Of a DNA stretch of 14,943 nt, positions 1-8,183 are shown piece by piece. Numbering within the stretch: the first letter of the stretch is position 1; each line of letters starts with the position of its first letter. The translations under genes and the position numbers were made by a program. Source of the stretch: Burkholderiaceae bacterium (GTDB lineage Bacteria > Pseudomonadota > Gammaproteobacteria > Burkholderiales > Burkholderiaceae); contig CANISN010000018.1 in NCBI GenBank assembly GCA_947470165.1, positions 1 to 14,943 of the forward strand, written 5' to 3'. The notes beneath the pieces are model-generated. The model did not search any database. It saw only the letters and a program-made list of their open reading frames with translations, and was not told the DNA's origin.

Positions 1-1257
1 ATCAGCGCCCAGTGTAGGGGCTGGTGTAGCTGCACGCGAACTACGAAAAACGCGTGGCAAATCATACTGGCTGTAATCAATGCTACTAGCTGGTGCTTGG
101 CTGGCTATTGAGGGCGCACTACCTATACCTGTCATTGCTAAACCTGCACTAGTGCTCAAAGCAGAATCCAATCCACCTTTGCTAATTGCTGCAGATGCGC
201 TAGCAGGGGCAAATTTACTTAAATCAGCCATTGTTGGCATTGCATCATGTGTTCCAGTTGCTTGTCTCCAAACTACTTCTGGTTGATGATTTTGGCGCGC
301 TTGTGGATTATTCAAGCCCGTTGCGACTACAGTAACGCGCAGTGCATCACCCAAACTTTCGTCGTACACAGTTCCAAAAATTACAGTTGCGTCATCTGCA
401 GCATAGCCACGAATAGCAGCCATTACTTCACGAGTCTCAGCTAATTTCAAGGAACGACTAGCAGTAATATTTACCAATACGCCACGCGCACCAGAAAGAT
501 CAACACCTTCGAGTAATGGCGATGCAACCGCAGCTTCAGCAGCCAAACGTGCTCGATCCATGCCAGAAACAGTAGCTGTTCCCATCATGGCTTTACCTTG
601 CTCGCCCATTACAGTCTTTACGTCCTCAAAGTCGACGTTGATCAAACCTTGTACGTTAATAATCTCTGCAATACCTGAAACAGCGTTATGCAAAACATCA
701 TCGGCACAGGCAAAAGCTTTATCAAACTCAGCATCCTCACCCATGACTTCAAAGAGCTTTTCATTCAGCACTACGATTAATGAATCAACATAAGACTCGA
801 GTTCGGTAGCGCCATTTTCTGCAACCTTAAGACGCTTTACTCCCTCAAAATCAAATGGCTTACTTATTACACCCACAGTCAAGATACCCATCTCTTTAGC
901 TACTTGGGCAACGATTGGGGCTGCACCAGTACCTGTGCCGCCACCCATTCCGGCGGTGATAAACACCATATGCGCACCTTGCAATGTATCTGCAATGCGT
1001 GCGCGCGCCTCTTCAGCAGAAGCCGCACCGATTTCAGGCTTGGCGCCGGCACCGAGTCCACTAGAGCCTAGTTGCAAATTCACAGATGCCTCAGAACGCT
1101 GTAAAGCGCCAGCATCGGTGTTCATGCAAATAAACTCTACGCCGTTAACACCGCGACGAATCATGTGCTGAACTGCATTGCCACCTGCACCGCCAACTCC
1201 AACCACTTTAATGATGGTTTTGCCAGCTATTTCTTGATCTAACATTTCAAATTCCAT
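1..1257 (-). CDS. ftsZ: Cell division protein FtsZ (3' end outside window)
   Basis: Tubulin-like GTPase that polymerises into the cytoplasmic Z ring and recruits the division machinery. The first 419 residues are visible, with no stop codon before the window edge. Seen: the N-terminal glycine-rich loop VGVGGAGGN (about residues 19-27), the tubulin signature GGGTGTG (105-111) that binds GTP phosphates, and the T7 synergy loop NVDFEDV with D209 and D212, which completes the GTPase site of the neighbouring subunit. From about residue 320 the sequence becomes Ala/Ser/Pro/Thr-rich, the usual variable linker. The conserved C-terminal peptide that binds FtsA and ZipA is not in the window, so by family length a few tens of residues are missing. 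The start ATG at 1257 lies behind a strong AGGAGGG ribosome site. It is the last visible gene of the operon, 44 bp after ftsA. Identification is certain. Confidence 0.98.
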   Translation of the reverse strand, partial: MEFEMLDQEIAGKTIIKVVGVGGAGGNAVQHMIRRGVNGVEFICMNTDAGALQRSEASVNLQLGSSGLGAGAKPEIGAASAEEARARIADTLQGAHMVFITAGMGGGTGTGAAPIVAQVAKEMGILTVGVISKPFDFEGVKRLKVAENGATELESYVDSLIVVLNEKLFEVMGEDAEFDKAFACADDVLHNAVSGIAEIINVQGLINVDFEDVKTVMGEQGKAMMGTATVSGMDRARLAAEAAVASPLLEGVDLSGARGVLVNITASRSLKLAETREVMAAIRGYAADDATVIFGTVYDESLGDALRVTVVATGLNNPQARQNHQPEVVWRQATGTHDAMPTMADLSKFAPASASAAISKGGLDSALSTSAGLAMTGIGSAPSIASQAPASSIDYSQYDLPRVFRSSRAATPAPTLGAD

Positions 1258-1301
1258 ATACCCTCCTAGGTAATAAGTACTACATTACGACGACGAAAAA
1301 C
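1258..1301 (-). other. ftsA-ftsZ spacer, only sizeable gap in the cluster
   Basis: The 44 bp between the ftsA stop (TAA at 1304-1302) and the ftsZ start. It carries the ftsZ ribosome site at its downstream end. A short imperfect inverted repeat lies upstream of that: GTAAT at 1288-1284 and ATTAC at 1274-1270 on the minus strand, around a 9-nt centre. The stem is only five AT-rich pairs, so it is not a terminator: there is no GC-rich stem or T tract. No convincing -35/-10 pair is visible. Its main role is probably ribosome loading for ftsZ independent of coupling to ftsA. Confidence 0.6.
1261..1267 (-). promoter_or_regulatory. Strong Shine-Dalgarno site of ftsZ
   Basis: Read on the minus strand this is AGGAGGG, followed by TAT and then the ATG at 1257. 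It is a near-perfect anti-16S match and among the best ribosome sites in the window. This fits the need for much more FtsZ than upstream proteins such as FtsQ. The spacing of about 3 nt from the last G is short, but the core AGGAG is 5 nt away, which is workable. Confidence 0.8.
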
Positions 1302-2531
1302 TTAAAAATTTCCTGCGAACCATTCTTTCATGCGCGAAATAACACTTTGCAATGCGCCTGATTGAGATACTCGACGGCCACGCAATAACTGCGCCTGACC
1401 TTCCATTAATAAACCGATACTGGTAGCAAATCGAGGGCTACGTAAGACTTCATGTAAGTGACCGCGATATTCTGGAGTACCGACACGTGCAGGGCGCAAG
1501 AACACTTGCTCAGCAAGCTCTACCATTCCCGGCATTAAAGAGGTGCCGCCAGTCAATACAATTCCTGAGGACACCATATCTTCGTAACCTGAATCTCTTA
1601 TAACGCCACGCACCAAAGTAAATAACTCCTCCACGCGCGGCTCAATTACTGCAGCCAAGGCTTGCTTAGCCATTGGTCGTGGTTCACGATCACCAACCCC
1701 TGGTACATCAATCATGGTGATAGGATCAGCCATATTCTGCCGAGCGATACCGTATTGAATCTTGAGATCTTCTGCGTCAATTGTTGGTGTGCGTAATGCC
1801 ATTGCGATGTCATTCGTAATTTGATCACCTGCAATTGGAATGACCGCAGTATGACGAATAGAGCCTTGGCAATAAATGGCAATGTCTGTTGTGCCGCCAC
1901 CGATATCAACTAATACCACGCCGAGTTCTCTCTCATCGTCAGTCAGAACCGCCAAACTTGATGCCAGTGGCTGCAAAATCAGATCATTCACTTCGAGGCC
2001 ACAGCGGCGCACACATTTCACAATATTCTGCGCAGCACTAACTGCACCAGTAACAATGTGTACTTTTACCTCAAGGCGAAGACCGCTCATACCGATTGGC
2101 TCTCGCACATCCTCTTGGCCATCGATAATAAATTCTTGAATGAGGATATGAAGAATCTGCTGATCCGTTGGAATATTGATTGCCTTAGCAGTCTCTAAGA
2201 CACGCTCAACATCCCCCGCACTCACTTCTTTATCGCGAATTGCCACCATACCACTCGAGTTAAAACTCACAATGTGGTTTCCAGCAATGCCAGTAAATAC
2301 CTGAACAATCTGACGATCAGCCATGACTTCGGCCTCTTCAAGCGCCTTCTGAATCGACTGAACCGTTGCTTCAATGTTGACAACAACGCCCTTCTTCAAC
2401 CCCTTAGATGCTGTTTGACCAACGCCAACAACATTGAATTGACCATCGGGCGCTAATTCAGCAACTAAAGCAACTACCTTAGAGGTTCCAATATCTAAGC
2501 CGACCAATAAATCGCGGTTGTCTTTACTCAT
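1302..2531 (-). CDS. ftsA: Cell division protein FtsA, membrane tether of the Z ring
   Basis: Actin-family ATPase that anchors FtsZ filaments to the inner membrane and connects the ring to later division proteins. Numbering from the chosen start, the phosphate-1 motif LDIGTSK is at about 12-18, phosphate-2 VDIGGGTTDIA at 208-218, and the adenosine motif GIVLTGGTSLMPG at 323-335. The last 15 residues (ISRMKEWFAGNF at the end) form the amphipathic helix used as membrane-targeting sequence. The length of 409 residues is normal. Two in-frame ATGs exist, at 2537 and 2531. I chose 2531 because the GAGGA ribosome site at 2542-2538 is 6 nt before it but directly abuts the upstream ATG, and the protein then begins MSKDNRD. 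The start lies 2 nt after the ftsQ stop, so translation is probably coupled. The alternative start adds only Met-Arg. Confidence 0.97.
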   Translation of the reverse strand: MSKDNRDLLVGLDIGTSKVVALVAELAPDGQFNVVGVGQTASKGLKKGVVVNIEATVQSIQKALEEAEVMADRQIVQVFTGIAGNHIVSFNSSGMVAIRDKEVSAGDVERVLETAKAINIPTDQQILHILIQEFIIDGQEDVREPIGMSGLRLEVKVHIVTGAVSAAQNIVKCVRRCGLEVNDLILQPLASSLAVLTDDERELGVVLVDIGGGTTDIAIYCQGSIRHTAVIPIAGDQITNDIAMALRTPTIDAEDLKIQYGIARQNMADPITMIDVPGVGDREPRPMAKQALAAVIEPRVEELFTLVRGVIRDSGYEDMVSSGIVLTGGTSLMPGMVELAEQVFLRPARVGTPEYRGHLHEVLRSPRFATSIGLLMEGQAQLLRGRRVSQSGALQSVISRMKEWFAGNF

Positions 2532-2533
2532 TC

Positions 2534-3406
2534 TCATTCCTCATTGCTTCTGCTCACTTTTTTTCCATCTACTTCATTCTTTTTCAAGCTTGCCGAAGCA
2601 AGATGCACTACAAATCCATTTGCATAGCGAAGGTCAATTGCATCTACGCGGTTAGCCCATCTCTCTTGCACCTGTGGCCAATATTTGAAGAGGCGTGCTA
2701 CTCGATCTTCGGTTAATGTTTTGTCTGAGTTCTCTTCATCTCTACCAAACTCAATCTTCATACCGTTAGAAAGCTTGACATGCCAAGCGTAACGCTCGGA
2801 TAGAGTTAAATTCTTCACCTCAGCATCCCAAGGCTTAAACCAAGCATTCGCTTTTTCATACAGACGCATCACTTCTTTGCTGGCATCCTCTGGACCATAA
2901 AAATCAATCAACTGAATACCATCACCTAAATCAGAAGTACGACCAGCAAATAGTTCGCCATGGATATTCATCAAGATATGGCTATCGACTCCACCCCAAG
3001 TGCCAAAAGGCTTTTGTTCTTCAATGCTGACAATCAATCCGTTTGGCCATACTCTACGAACGTTTGCATGACGCACCCAAGGCATAGATTCAAACCCACG
3101 CTTCACATCTTCCAGTCTCACGCTGAAAAAGTTTCCTTGAACTGTTTCTAAAACTTGTTGTTTCACCACCGGCTTGTTAATGTGCTTTAGCGTTTGCCCA
3201 ACGACTGGCTCAATCACCACTTGACGTAAGACAAAGACTGGGCGCTGACTTAACCAAACTAAAATTCCAAGACAGATCATGACCACAAAACATCGCACTA
3301 AGAAACGGCTTAGCTTTTGCATCCGATCTGGATAATTCCAAAGCGGAGATGAGAGTGAAGTTAATGCTTCACCAAATCCATTGAAGAAGGCGCTCATCCG
3401 ACTCAT
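2534..3406 (-). CDS. ftsQ: Cell division protein FtsQ
   Basis: Bitopic inner-membrane protein that, with FtsB and FtsL, links the cytoplasmic ring to septal wall synthesis in the periplasm. The 290 residues show a short cytoplasmic N terminus (1-35), one hydrophobic membrane segment (about 36-53), then the periplasmic POTRA domain (about 57-130). That domain includes the well-conserved stretch [15 protein letters not shown] (108-122) and [13 protein letters not shown]. The FtsQ beta domain follows, with the typical [15 protein letters not shown] near 253-267 and a charged tail ([16 protein letters not shown]). The start ATG overlaps the ddl stop as ATGA at 3406-3403. No good ribosome site precedes it, so translation probably depends on ribosomes finishing ddl. 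A second ATG at 3397 (M4) is possible. Weak initiation agrees with the low FtsQ level known in other bacteria. Sure of the identity. Confidence 0.96.
   Translation of the reverse strand: MSRMSAFFNGFGEALTSLSSPLWNYPDRMQKLSRFLVRCFVVMICLGILVWLSQRPVFVLRQVVIEPVVGQTLKHINKPVVKQQVLETVQGNFFSVRLEDVKRGFESMPWVRHANVRRVWPNGLIVSIEEQKPFGTWGGVDSHILMNIHGELFAGRTSDLGDGIQLIDFYGPEDASKEVMRLYEKANAWFKPWDAEVKNLTLSERYAWHVKLSNGMKIEFGRDEENSDKTLTEDRVARLFKYWPQVQERWANRVDAIDLRYANGFVVHLASASLKKNEVDGKKVSRSNEE
2538..2542 (-). promoter_or_regulatory. Shine-Dalgarno site deciding the ftsA start
   Basis: Reads GAGGA on the minus strand, inside the last codons of ftsQ. It touches the ATG at 2537 but sits 6 nt upstream of the ATG at 2531, so it supports the second ATG as the true ftsA start. 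Confidence 0.6.
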
Positions 3407-4416
3407 ACTTGCGCAACCCCCTTACTGTTGAGAGTTTGACTTAGAACCCAGAGCACTAATTCTGCATACTCAACGCCAGCCGCTTTTGCAGCCATAGGCA
3501 CTAAAGAATGTGAAGTCATGCCTGGAGAGGTATTCATCTCCAATAGATATGGCTTACCTGATTTTTGATCAAGCATGACATCAGCACGTCCCCAAGTTTT
3601 ACAACCAAGCGCACGATAAGCGGCTAGAGCTAATTCTTGAACAGCAATATTTATTGCTGGTGCCAAGTCAGTTGGGCATAAATACTTAGTCTCATCAGAG
3701 AAATATTTATTATGGAAATCATAGTTAGCTTCGGGGGGAATAATTTTGATCACTGGTAAAGCTTCGGCATCATTGCTATTGCCGACCAATGGGCAAGTTA
3801 GCTCATCACCAATAATGCAGGTCTCTGCCATCACTTTTTGATCCATTGACGCAGCAAGCTGATAAGCAACTGGCAACTCTTCGACAGATTTCACCTTAGT
3901 CAAACCTAATGATGAGCCCTCATGTGCGGGCTTGACAATCAATGGAAGGCCTAAATGCCTAACTACTGAATTCCAGTCGCTATCAGCCCTCAACTCCTGG
4001 AACTCAGGAGTAGACAGACCACTGCTTAGCCAGACAAGCTTGGTTGCTATTTTGTCGATTGCTAGAGCTGAAGCCAGCACGCCACTTCCGGTATATGGCA
4101 AACCTAGAAGGTCAAGAAGTCCCTGAATCGTGCCGTCCTCACCATACCGTCCATGTAGTGAGATAAAGATCCGATCAAATTTTTCTTTTGCCAATTCGGT
4201 TGGGCAACGTAATCCCGGATCAAAGGAATGGGCATCAACTCCTTTCGAGAGTAAGGCCTCTAGAACACCACCTCCAGACATTAAGGAAATCTCGCGCTCA
4301 CCAGAGCGGCCGCCCAGTAAGACGCCTACCCGACCTAATGATTTCACATCCAAACTAGCGAGATCCTGTTTTACTCGCTCACCCCATGCCATCAAGACTT
4401 GACTTTGCTTAGGCAT
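3403..4416 (-). CDS. ddl: D-alanine--D-alanine ligase
   Basis: Cytoplasmic ATP-grasp enzyme joining two D-Ala molecules with ATP; the dipeptide is used by MurF. The 337 residues show [13 protein letters not shown] (33-45; E40 matches the catalytic Glu of E. coli DdlB), [12 protein letters not shown] (88-99), [12 protein letters not shown] (161-172), the omega-loop region [14 protein letters not shown] (232-245) with Y238 matching the catalytic Tyr, and the metal-binding end [12 protein letters not shown] (293-304). The Tyr in the loop and the dcw position argue for D-Ala-D-Ala rather than D-Ala-D-Lac activity. About 27 residues precede the core, longer than the start of E. coli DdlB. The ATG at 4416 has a GGAGG site 6 nt upstream (4427-4423), which supports this longer start. 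It overlaps murC by 8 bp and ftsQ by 4 bp. The B-type form is inferred from context. Confidence 0.97.
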   Translation of the reverse strand: MPKQSQVLMAWGERVKQDLASLDVKSLGRVGVLLGGRSGEREISLMSGGGVLEALLSKGVDAHSFDPGLRCPTELAKEKFDRIFISLHGRYGEDGTIQGLLDLLGLPYTGSGVLASALAIDKIATKLVWLSSGLSTPEFQELRADSDWNSVVRHLGLPLIVKPAHEGSSLGLTKVKSVEELPVAYQLAASMDQKVMAETCIIGDELTCPLVGNSNDAEALPVIKIIPPEANYDFHNKYFSDETKYLCPTDLAPAINIAVQELALAAYRALGCKTWGRADVMLDQKSGKPYLLEMNTSPGMTSHSLVPMAAKAAGVEYAELVLWVLSQTLNSKGVAQV

Positions 4417-5845
4417 GTTTCGCCTCCGCCAACATATGAGGCAATCCAGAAATAGAGCCTGCGCCCATCGTGATTAGCACATCGCCATCACGCAATAAGA
4501 CGCTCAATTTTTCTGGCATTTCGGCTACGCTGGATGCAAAAGCTACTGCCTGACTATCTAAGGAGCTCTTCAAGGTCTTGTCAGCCACAAGTGCTGCTTT
4601 CATTAAGCTTTGGCCATCGGCACCAGTTATCTTGGCTTCACCTGCCGGATAAACTTCAGTTAGTACGAGTGCATCAAAGTTTTTCAGCACTTGAACAAAC
4701 TCTCCGAAGCAATCGCGAGTGCGTGTAAATCGGTGGGGCTGAAATGCCAGTACCAATCTACGGCCTGGATAGGCTCCACGGGCTGCAGCTAATGTAGCGG
4801 CCATTTCAACCGGATGGTGACCGTAATCATCTATTAATGTGAAGCTACCGCCGGAGGGTAATGAAATTTCACCATATCTTTGAAAGCGACGGCCAACACC
4901 ACTGAATTCCGATAAGGCCTTCACAATCGCTTCATCACCAACACCTAATTCCGTTGCAATTCCGATTGCAGCCAATGCATTCTGAACGTTATGTAAGCCT
5001 GGTAAATTTAATTGCACCTCAAGACGACCTGGCTTATTGCCATGACGGCGCACAGTCTTACGATCAACCGTAAAGTGCATCCGAGTACCTTCAGCACGCA
5101 GATTACTCGCTCGAATATCCGCATCCTCAGATAAGCCGTAGCGCAATACTGGCTGAGAAACAAAAGGAATAATATCTCTCACATTGGCGTCATCAATACA
5201 AAGTACTGCAACACCATAAAATGGCATACGCTGGATAAACTGTACAAAAGCTTGCTTTAATCTGGCCATATCATGTTGATAGGTATCCATATGATCAGCA
5301 TCGATATTAGTTACCACTTCCATAGCCGGAAATAGCTGTAAGAAAGAAGCATCAGACTCATCCGCCTCAACCACAATAAAGTCGCCTTCACCTAAGCGCG
5401 CATTAGCACCAGCAGAATTTAACTTGCCGCCAATCACAAAAGTTGGATCAAGGCCACCCTCAGCTAAAACTGAGGCGACTAAACTAGTAGTAGTCGTTTT
5501 GCCATGAGTGCCTGCAATCGCTATACCCTGCTTTAACCGCATAAGTTCGCCAAGCATGACAGCACGCTGAATAACGGGAACCTTAGCTGCACGTGCAGCT
5601 AGCACTTCAGGATTATTGCCAGCGACTGCAGTGGAAATTACTACTGCTTCTGCAGTACCAATATTCTGAGGATCATGCCCAATATGAATTACTGCACCTA
5701 AGCCTTTTAAGCGCTTGGTTGCAGCACCTTCCGTCAAATCAGACCCAGATACCTGGTATCCCAAATTTAGTAGCACTTCGGCAATACCGCTCATGCCTGC
5801 ACCGCCGATACCAACAAAATGAATCTGCTGAACGATATGTTTCAT
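4409..5845 (-). CDS. murC: UDP-N-acetylmuramate--L-alanine ligase MurC
   Basis: Cytoplasmic ligase that adds L-Ala to UDP-MurNAc with ATP, the first peptide step. From the chosen start the protein has 478 residues: N-terminal Rossmann-like motif [15 protein letters not shown] (9-23), the ATP loop [11 protein letters not shown] (111-121), [12 protein letters not shown] (158-169), [11 protein letters not shown] of the central domain (285-295), and the C-terminal [11 protein letters not shown] (338-348). The last of these is a MurC hallmark that separates it from MurD, E and F. The frame extends upstream to 5872, but ATG 5845 is preferred. It forms an ATGA overlap with the murG stop, is preceded by GGGAG/AGGA ribosome-site bases (5857-5848), and begins exactly at the conserved domain. 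The 3' end overlaps ddl by 8 bp, giving direct coupling to the ligase whose product is used later in the same pathway. Confidence 0.97.
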   Translation of the reverse strand: MKHIVQQIHFVGIGGAGMSGIAEVLLNLGYQVSGSDLTEGAATKRLKGLGAVIHIGHDPQNIGTAEAVVISTAVAGNNPEVLAARAAKVPVIQRAVMLGELMRLKQGIAIAGTHGKTTTTSLVASVLAEGGLDPTFVIGGKLNSAGANARLGEGDFIVVEADESDASFLQLFPAMEVVTNIDADHMDTYQHDMARLKQAFVQFIQRMPFYGVAVLCIDDANVRDIIPFVSQPVLRYGLSEDADIRASNLRAEGTRMHFTVDRKTVRRHGNKPGRLEVQLNLPGLHNVQNALAAIGIATELGVGDEAIVKALSEFSGVGRRFQRYGEISLPSGGSFTLIDDYGHHPVEMAATLAAARGAYPGRRLVLAFQPHRFTRTRDCFGEFVQVLKNFDALVLTEVYPAGEAKITGADGQSLMKAALVADKTLKSSLDSQAVAFASSVAEMPEKLSVLLRDGDVLITMGAGSISGLPHMLAEAKHA

Positions 5846-6915
5846 ATTCCTACTCCCGCACAGTCTGCACAAACTTCAGCCACGCGTTGGGTTGCATGTG
5901 GCTTAGCCAATGCATGAGCACGCTCAGCCATTACCTGTAAATCCTGACGACTAAAGTTTTGAATCATGGAAGCCAAATCTTGGGGATTAAGATCCACTTG
6001 CGGCAAAAGAATAGCCGCATCCACATCAGATAAAAAGTATGCGTTCGCAGTCTGATGATCATCAATTGCGTAAGGGAAGGGAATGAGGCAAGATGCAACC
6101 CCGCAGGCTGCAATTTCTGAGACAGTCATCGCACCAGAGCGGCAAATCACCAGATCTGCTTGAGCATAAGCGGCTGGCATATCATCAATAAAAGGACGAA
6201 TGTCAGCCTCTACACCTAAGTCGGCATAGTGCTTTTGTAAACCTGCCAGATGTTTATCTCCCGCCTGATGAATTACGCGAGGGCGAGCTTCTTTGTCCAT
6301 TAACGCTAATGCTGCTGGAACAGCCTCATTCAAAGCAGCAGCACCTAGACTTCCACCAACAACTAAAATTGATAGGGGGCCAGTGCGCTCGTCATAACGC
6401 TTTCCTGGGGCACTCACGGTTTCAAATTCTTTGCGGATTGGGTTACCCACCCACTCAGCATGGGCCATCGTGTCTGGAAAACCAGTTAAGGTACGCATTG
6501 CAATTTTTGCTAAGGCACGGTTTGCACTCCCTGCCACTGAATTTGCTTCATGAAGAACTAATGGTTTTTTCAATAACCTGGTCATCAGGCCACCAGGGAA
6601 AGTAATATAGCCGCCCATACCCAAGACCACACTTGGCTTTAAGCGGCGCATAATTTTCCAACTCTGATAACTAGCTCTTGCGAGATTGAAAGGTAACATC
6701 AGCTTAGCTTTAATACCCTTGCCGCGTAGACCACCAAAATCAACTGCCTCAAATGGAAAGTTACAAGCCTTTACAAGACGATATTCCATACCACTCTGAT
6801 TTCCGAGCCACGATACTTTCCAGCCGCAAATACGTAAATATTCAGCAATAGCGAGACCTGGGAAGATATGCCCTCCAGTACCACCAGCCATCACCAAAAT
6901 AGAAGGCTTTGTCAT
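5842..6915 (-). CDS. murG: Lipid II synthase MurG (GlcNAc transferase)
   Basis: GT28-family glycosyltransferase on the cytoplasmic face of the inner membrane. It moves GlcNAc from UDP-GlcNAc onto lipid I to give lipid II. The 357 residues show the first G loop [16 protein letters not shown] (9-24), a second glycine motif [11 protein letters not shown] (99-109), HEANSVAG (122-129), the third glycine loop [13 protein letters not shown] (185-197) opening the C-terminal Rossmann domain, and the UDP-GlcNAc site [15 protein letters not shown] (258-272) followed by [14 protein letters not shown] (279-292). The length is normal. The start ATG overlaps the ftsW stop as ATGA (6915-6912), with a G-rich GGGGGT shortly upstream. 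It ends as ATGA with murC. Placement right behind ftsW couples the maker of lipid II to the polymerase that uses it. No unusual features apart from a Cys-containing tail. Confidence 0.98.
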   Translation of the reverse strand: MTKPSILVMAGGTGGHIFPGLAIAEYLRICGWKVSWLGNQSGMEYRLVKACNFPFEAVDFGGLRGKGIKAKLMLPFNLARASYQSWKIMRRLKPSVVLGMGGYITFPGGLMTRLLKKPLVLHEANSVAGSANRALAKIAMRTLTGFPDTMAHAEWVGNPIRKEFETVSAPGKRYDERTGPLSILVVGGSLGAAALNEAVPAALALMDKEARPRVIHQAGDKHLAGLQKHYADLGVEADIRPFIDDMPAAYAQADLVICRSGAMTVSEIAACGVASCLIPFPYAIDDHQTANAYFLSDVDAAILLPQVDLNPQDLASMIQNFSRQDLQVMAERAHALAKPHATQRVAEVCADCAGVGI

Positions 6916-8183
6916 AACTTACCCCCACGCATCAAGATCCGATTTTCATAATCAATCCGAAGCAGCATTGCTACTGCAATAGCATTCATCAAGATTCCTG
7001 AGCCACCATAACTGACGAAGGGGAGAGTTAAACCCTTGGTTGGAAGTAAACCTAAATTAACGCCCATATTGATAAAAGCCTGCCAACCGATCCAAATGGC
7101 GACACCTTTAGCTGCAAGACCCGCAAAACTGCGATCCAATTGCAATGCGGTGCGACCAATTAAGAATGCACGGCGCACAATCCAATAAAACAAGAAGATC
7201 ATCACTACTACACCGACAAATCCAAGCTCTTCACCAATTACGGCCATAATGAAGTCTGTATGAGCCTCTGGTAAATAATGGAGTTTTTCAACACTACCGC
7301 CTAGACCTAAACCAAACCATTCACCACGACCAAATGCCATGAGTGAATGGGTTAATTGATAACCTTTGTTTGCTGCGTTATCTACTTGCCATGGGTCGAT
7401 GAATGCCATGATGCGTTTTTGCCTGAAAGGCGAAAAGGCGATGATAGTTGCTGCACTTAATATTCCAATAGCTAACAATCCGCCAAATAATTTAGCGTTA
7501 ATACCGCCCAAAAATAAAATACCAAATGCGATGAGCGATACCACTACTAGAGCACCCATATCTGGCTCAGCCATCAATAGACCTCCAACCAATGCAACAG
7601 CAATACCCATTGGCAACATGCCCTTAACTAAGGAATGAAGATATTCTTGGCGCTGTACGGTGTAACTCGCGGCAAAAATAACTGCCGCAAACTTCATTAA
7701 CTCCGACGGCTGAAAATTCATTAGGCCCAATGGAATCCAGCGCTTGGCGCCATTTACACCCTTGCCTATACCGGGGATCAGCACCGCAATTAATAGCAGC
7801 ACCGTGAAACCAAAAATGATCGGCGAGTAACGATCCCAAACTTTAGTTGGAATATTAAATGCCCAAATACCAACGCCAATGGCAATTACCAATGAAATGC
7901 AATGACGAATCAAAAAGAAATTGCTACTGTAGTTCGCATACTTAGGACCATCAGCCAAAGTAATCGATGCGGAGTACACCATGACTAAACCAATCAGAGC
8001 CAAAGATAGCACTGCCCAAACTAACAACTGGTCATAATCCATCATGCGTGAACGAGTCTGCTCTACACCAGACACTGCATCCCTCAGACCACTTCGGAAG
8101 TTATCTATTCCTCCTCTGGAAAAATCCCAGAAGCGGCCAAGGCCCAAGCGGTTCTCAGGAAAAAATTTTTCCTTCAAGTTCAT
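6912..8183 (-). CDS. ftsW: Septal peptidoglycan glycosyltransferase FtsW (SEDS family)
   Basis: Integral inner-membrane SEDS protein that polymerises lipid II into septal glycan strands, paired with FtsI. The 423 residues begin with about 50 hydrophilic, partly basic residues, followed by about ten membrane segments; the first is around 52-74 (VWAVLSLALIGLVMVYSAS). Conserved SEDS features: GAKRWIPLGLMNFQPSELMK (145-164), AEPDMGALV (205-213), GYQLTHSLMAFGRGEWFGLGLG (274-295), and LPEAHTDFIMAVIGEELG (304-321). The HTD Asp there (D310) is probably the residue treated as catalytic in relatives. LPFVSYGGSG (387-396) follows. The start ATG overlaps the murD stop as ATGA and has AAGGAG 7 nt upstream (8196-8191). 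FtsW rather than RodA is chosen because of the dcw position, the long N terminus and the YGGSG ending. The cytoplasmic N terminus is close in length to that of E. coli FtsW. Confidence 0.97.
   Translation of the reverse strand: MNLKEKFFPENRLGLGRFWDFSRGGIDNFRSGLRDAVSGVEQTRSRMMDYDQLLVWAVLSLALIGLVMVYSASITLADGPKYANYSSNFFLIRHCISLVIAIGVGIWAFNIPTKVWDRYSPIIFGFTVLLLIAVLIPGIGKGVNGAKRWIPLGLMNFQPSELMKFAAVIFAASYTVQRQEYLHSLVKGMLPMGIAVALVGGLLMAEPDMGALVVVSLIAFGILFLGGINAKLFGGLLAIGILSAATIIAFSPFRQKRIMAFIDPWQVDNAANKGYQLTHSLMAFGRGEWFGLGLGGSVEKLHYLPEAHTDFIMAVIGEELGFVGVVVMIFLFYWIVRRAFLIGRTALQLDRSFAGLAAKGVAIWIGWQAFINMGVNLGLLPTKGLTLPFVSYGGSGILMNAIAVAMLLRIDYENRILMRGGKL

Noticed and set aside
2566..2600. Runs of T/A near the 3' end of ftsQ, checked as a possible terminator
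   Set aside because: On the transcribed strand they read as A-rich lysine codons in the charged FtsQ tail. There is no GC-rich stem followed by a U tract.
5593..5940. Plus-strand open frame of 115 codons opposite murC/murG
   Set aside because: Antisense to conserved MurC and MurG coding sequence, very rich in Leu/Gln/Ser from reading the reverse of Ala-rich codons, with no ribosome site or recognisable domain.
6960..8183. Long hydrophilic N terminus of FtsW considered as an unusual extension
   Set aside because: From memory, E. coli FtsW has a cytoplasmic N terminus of similar length, so it is not exceptional.
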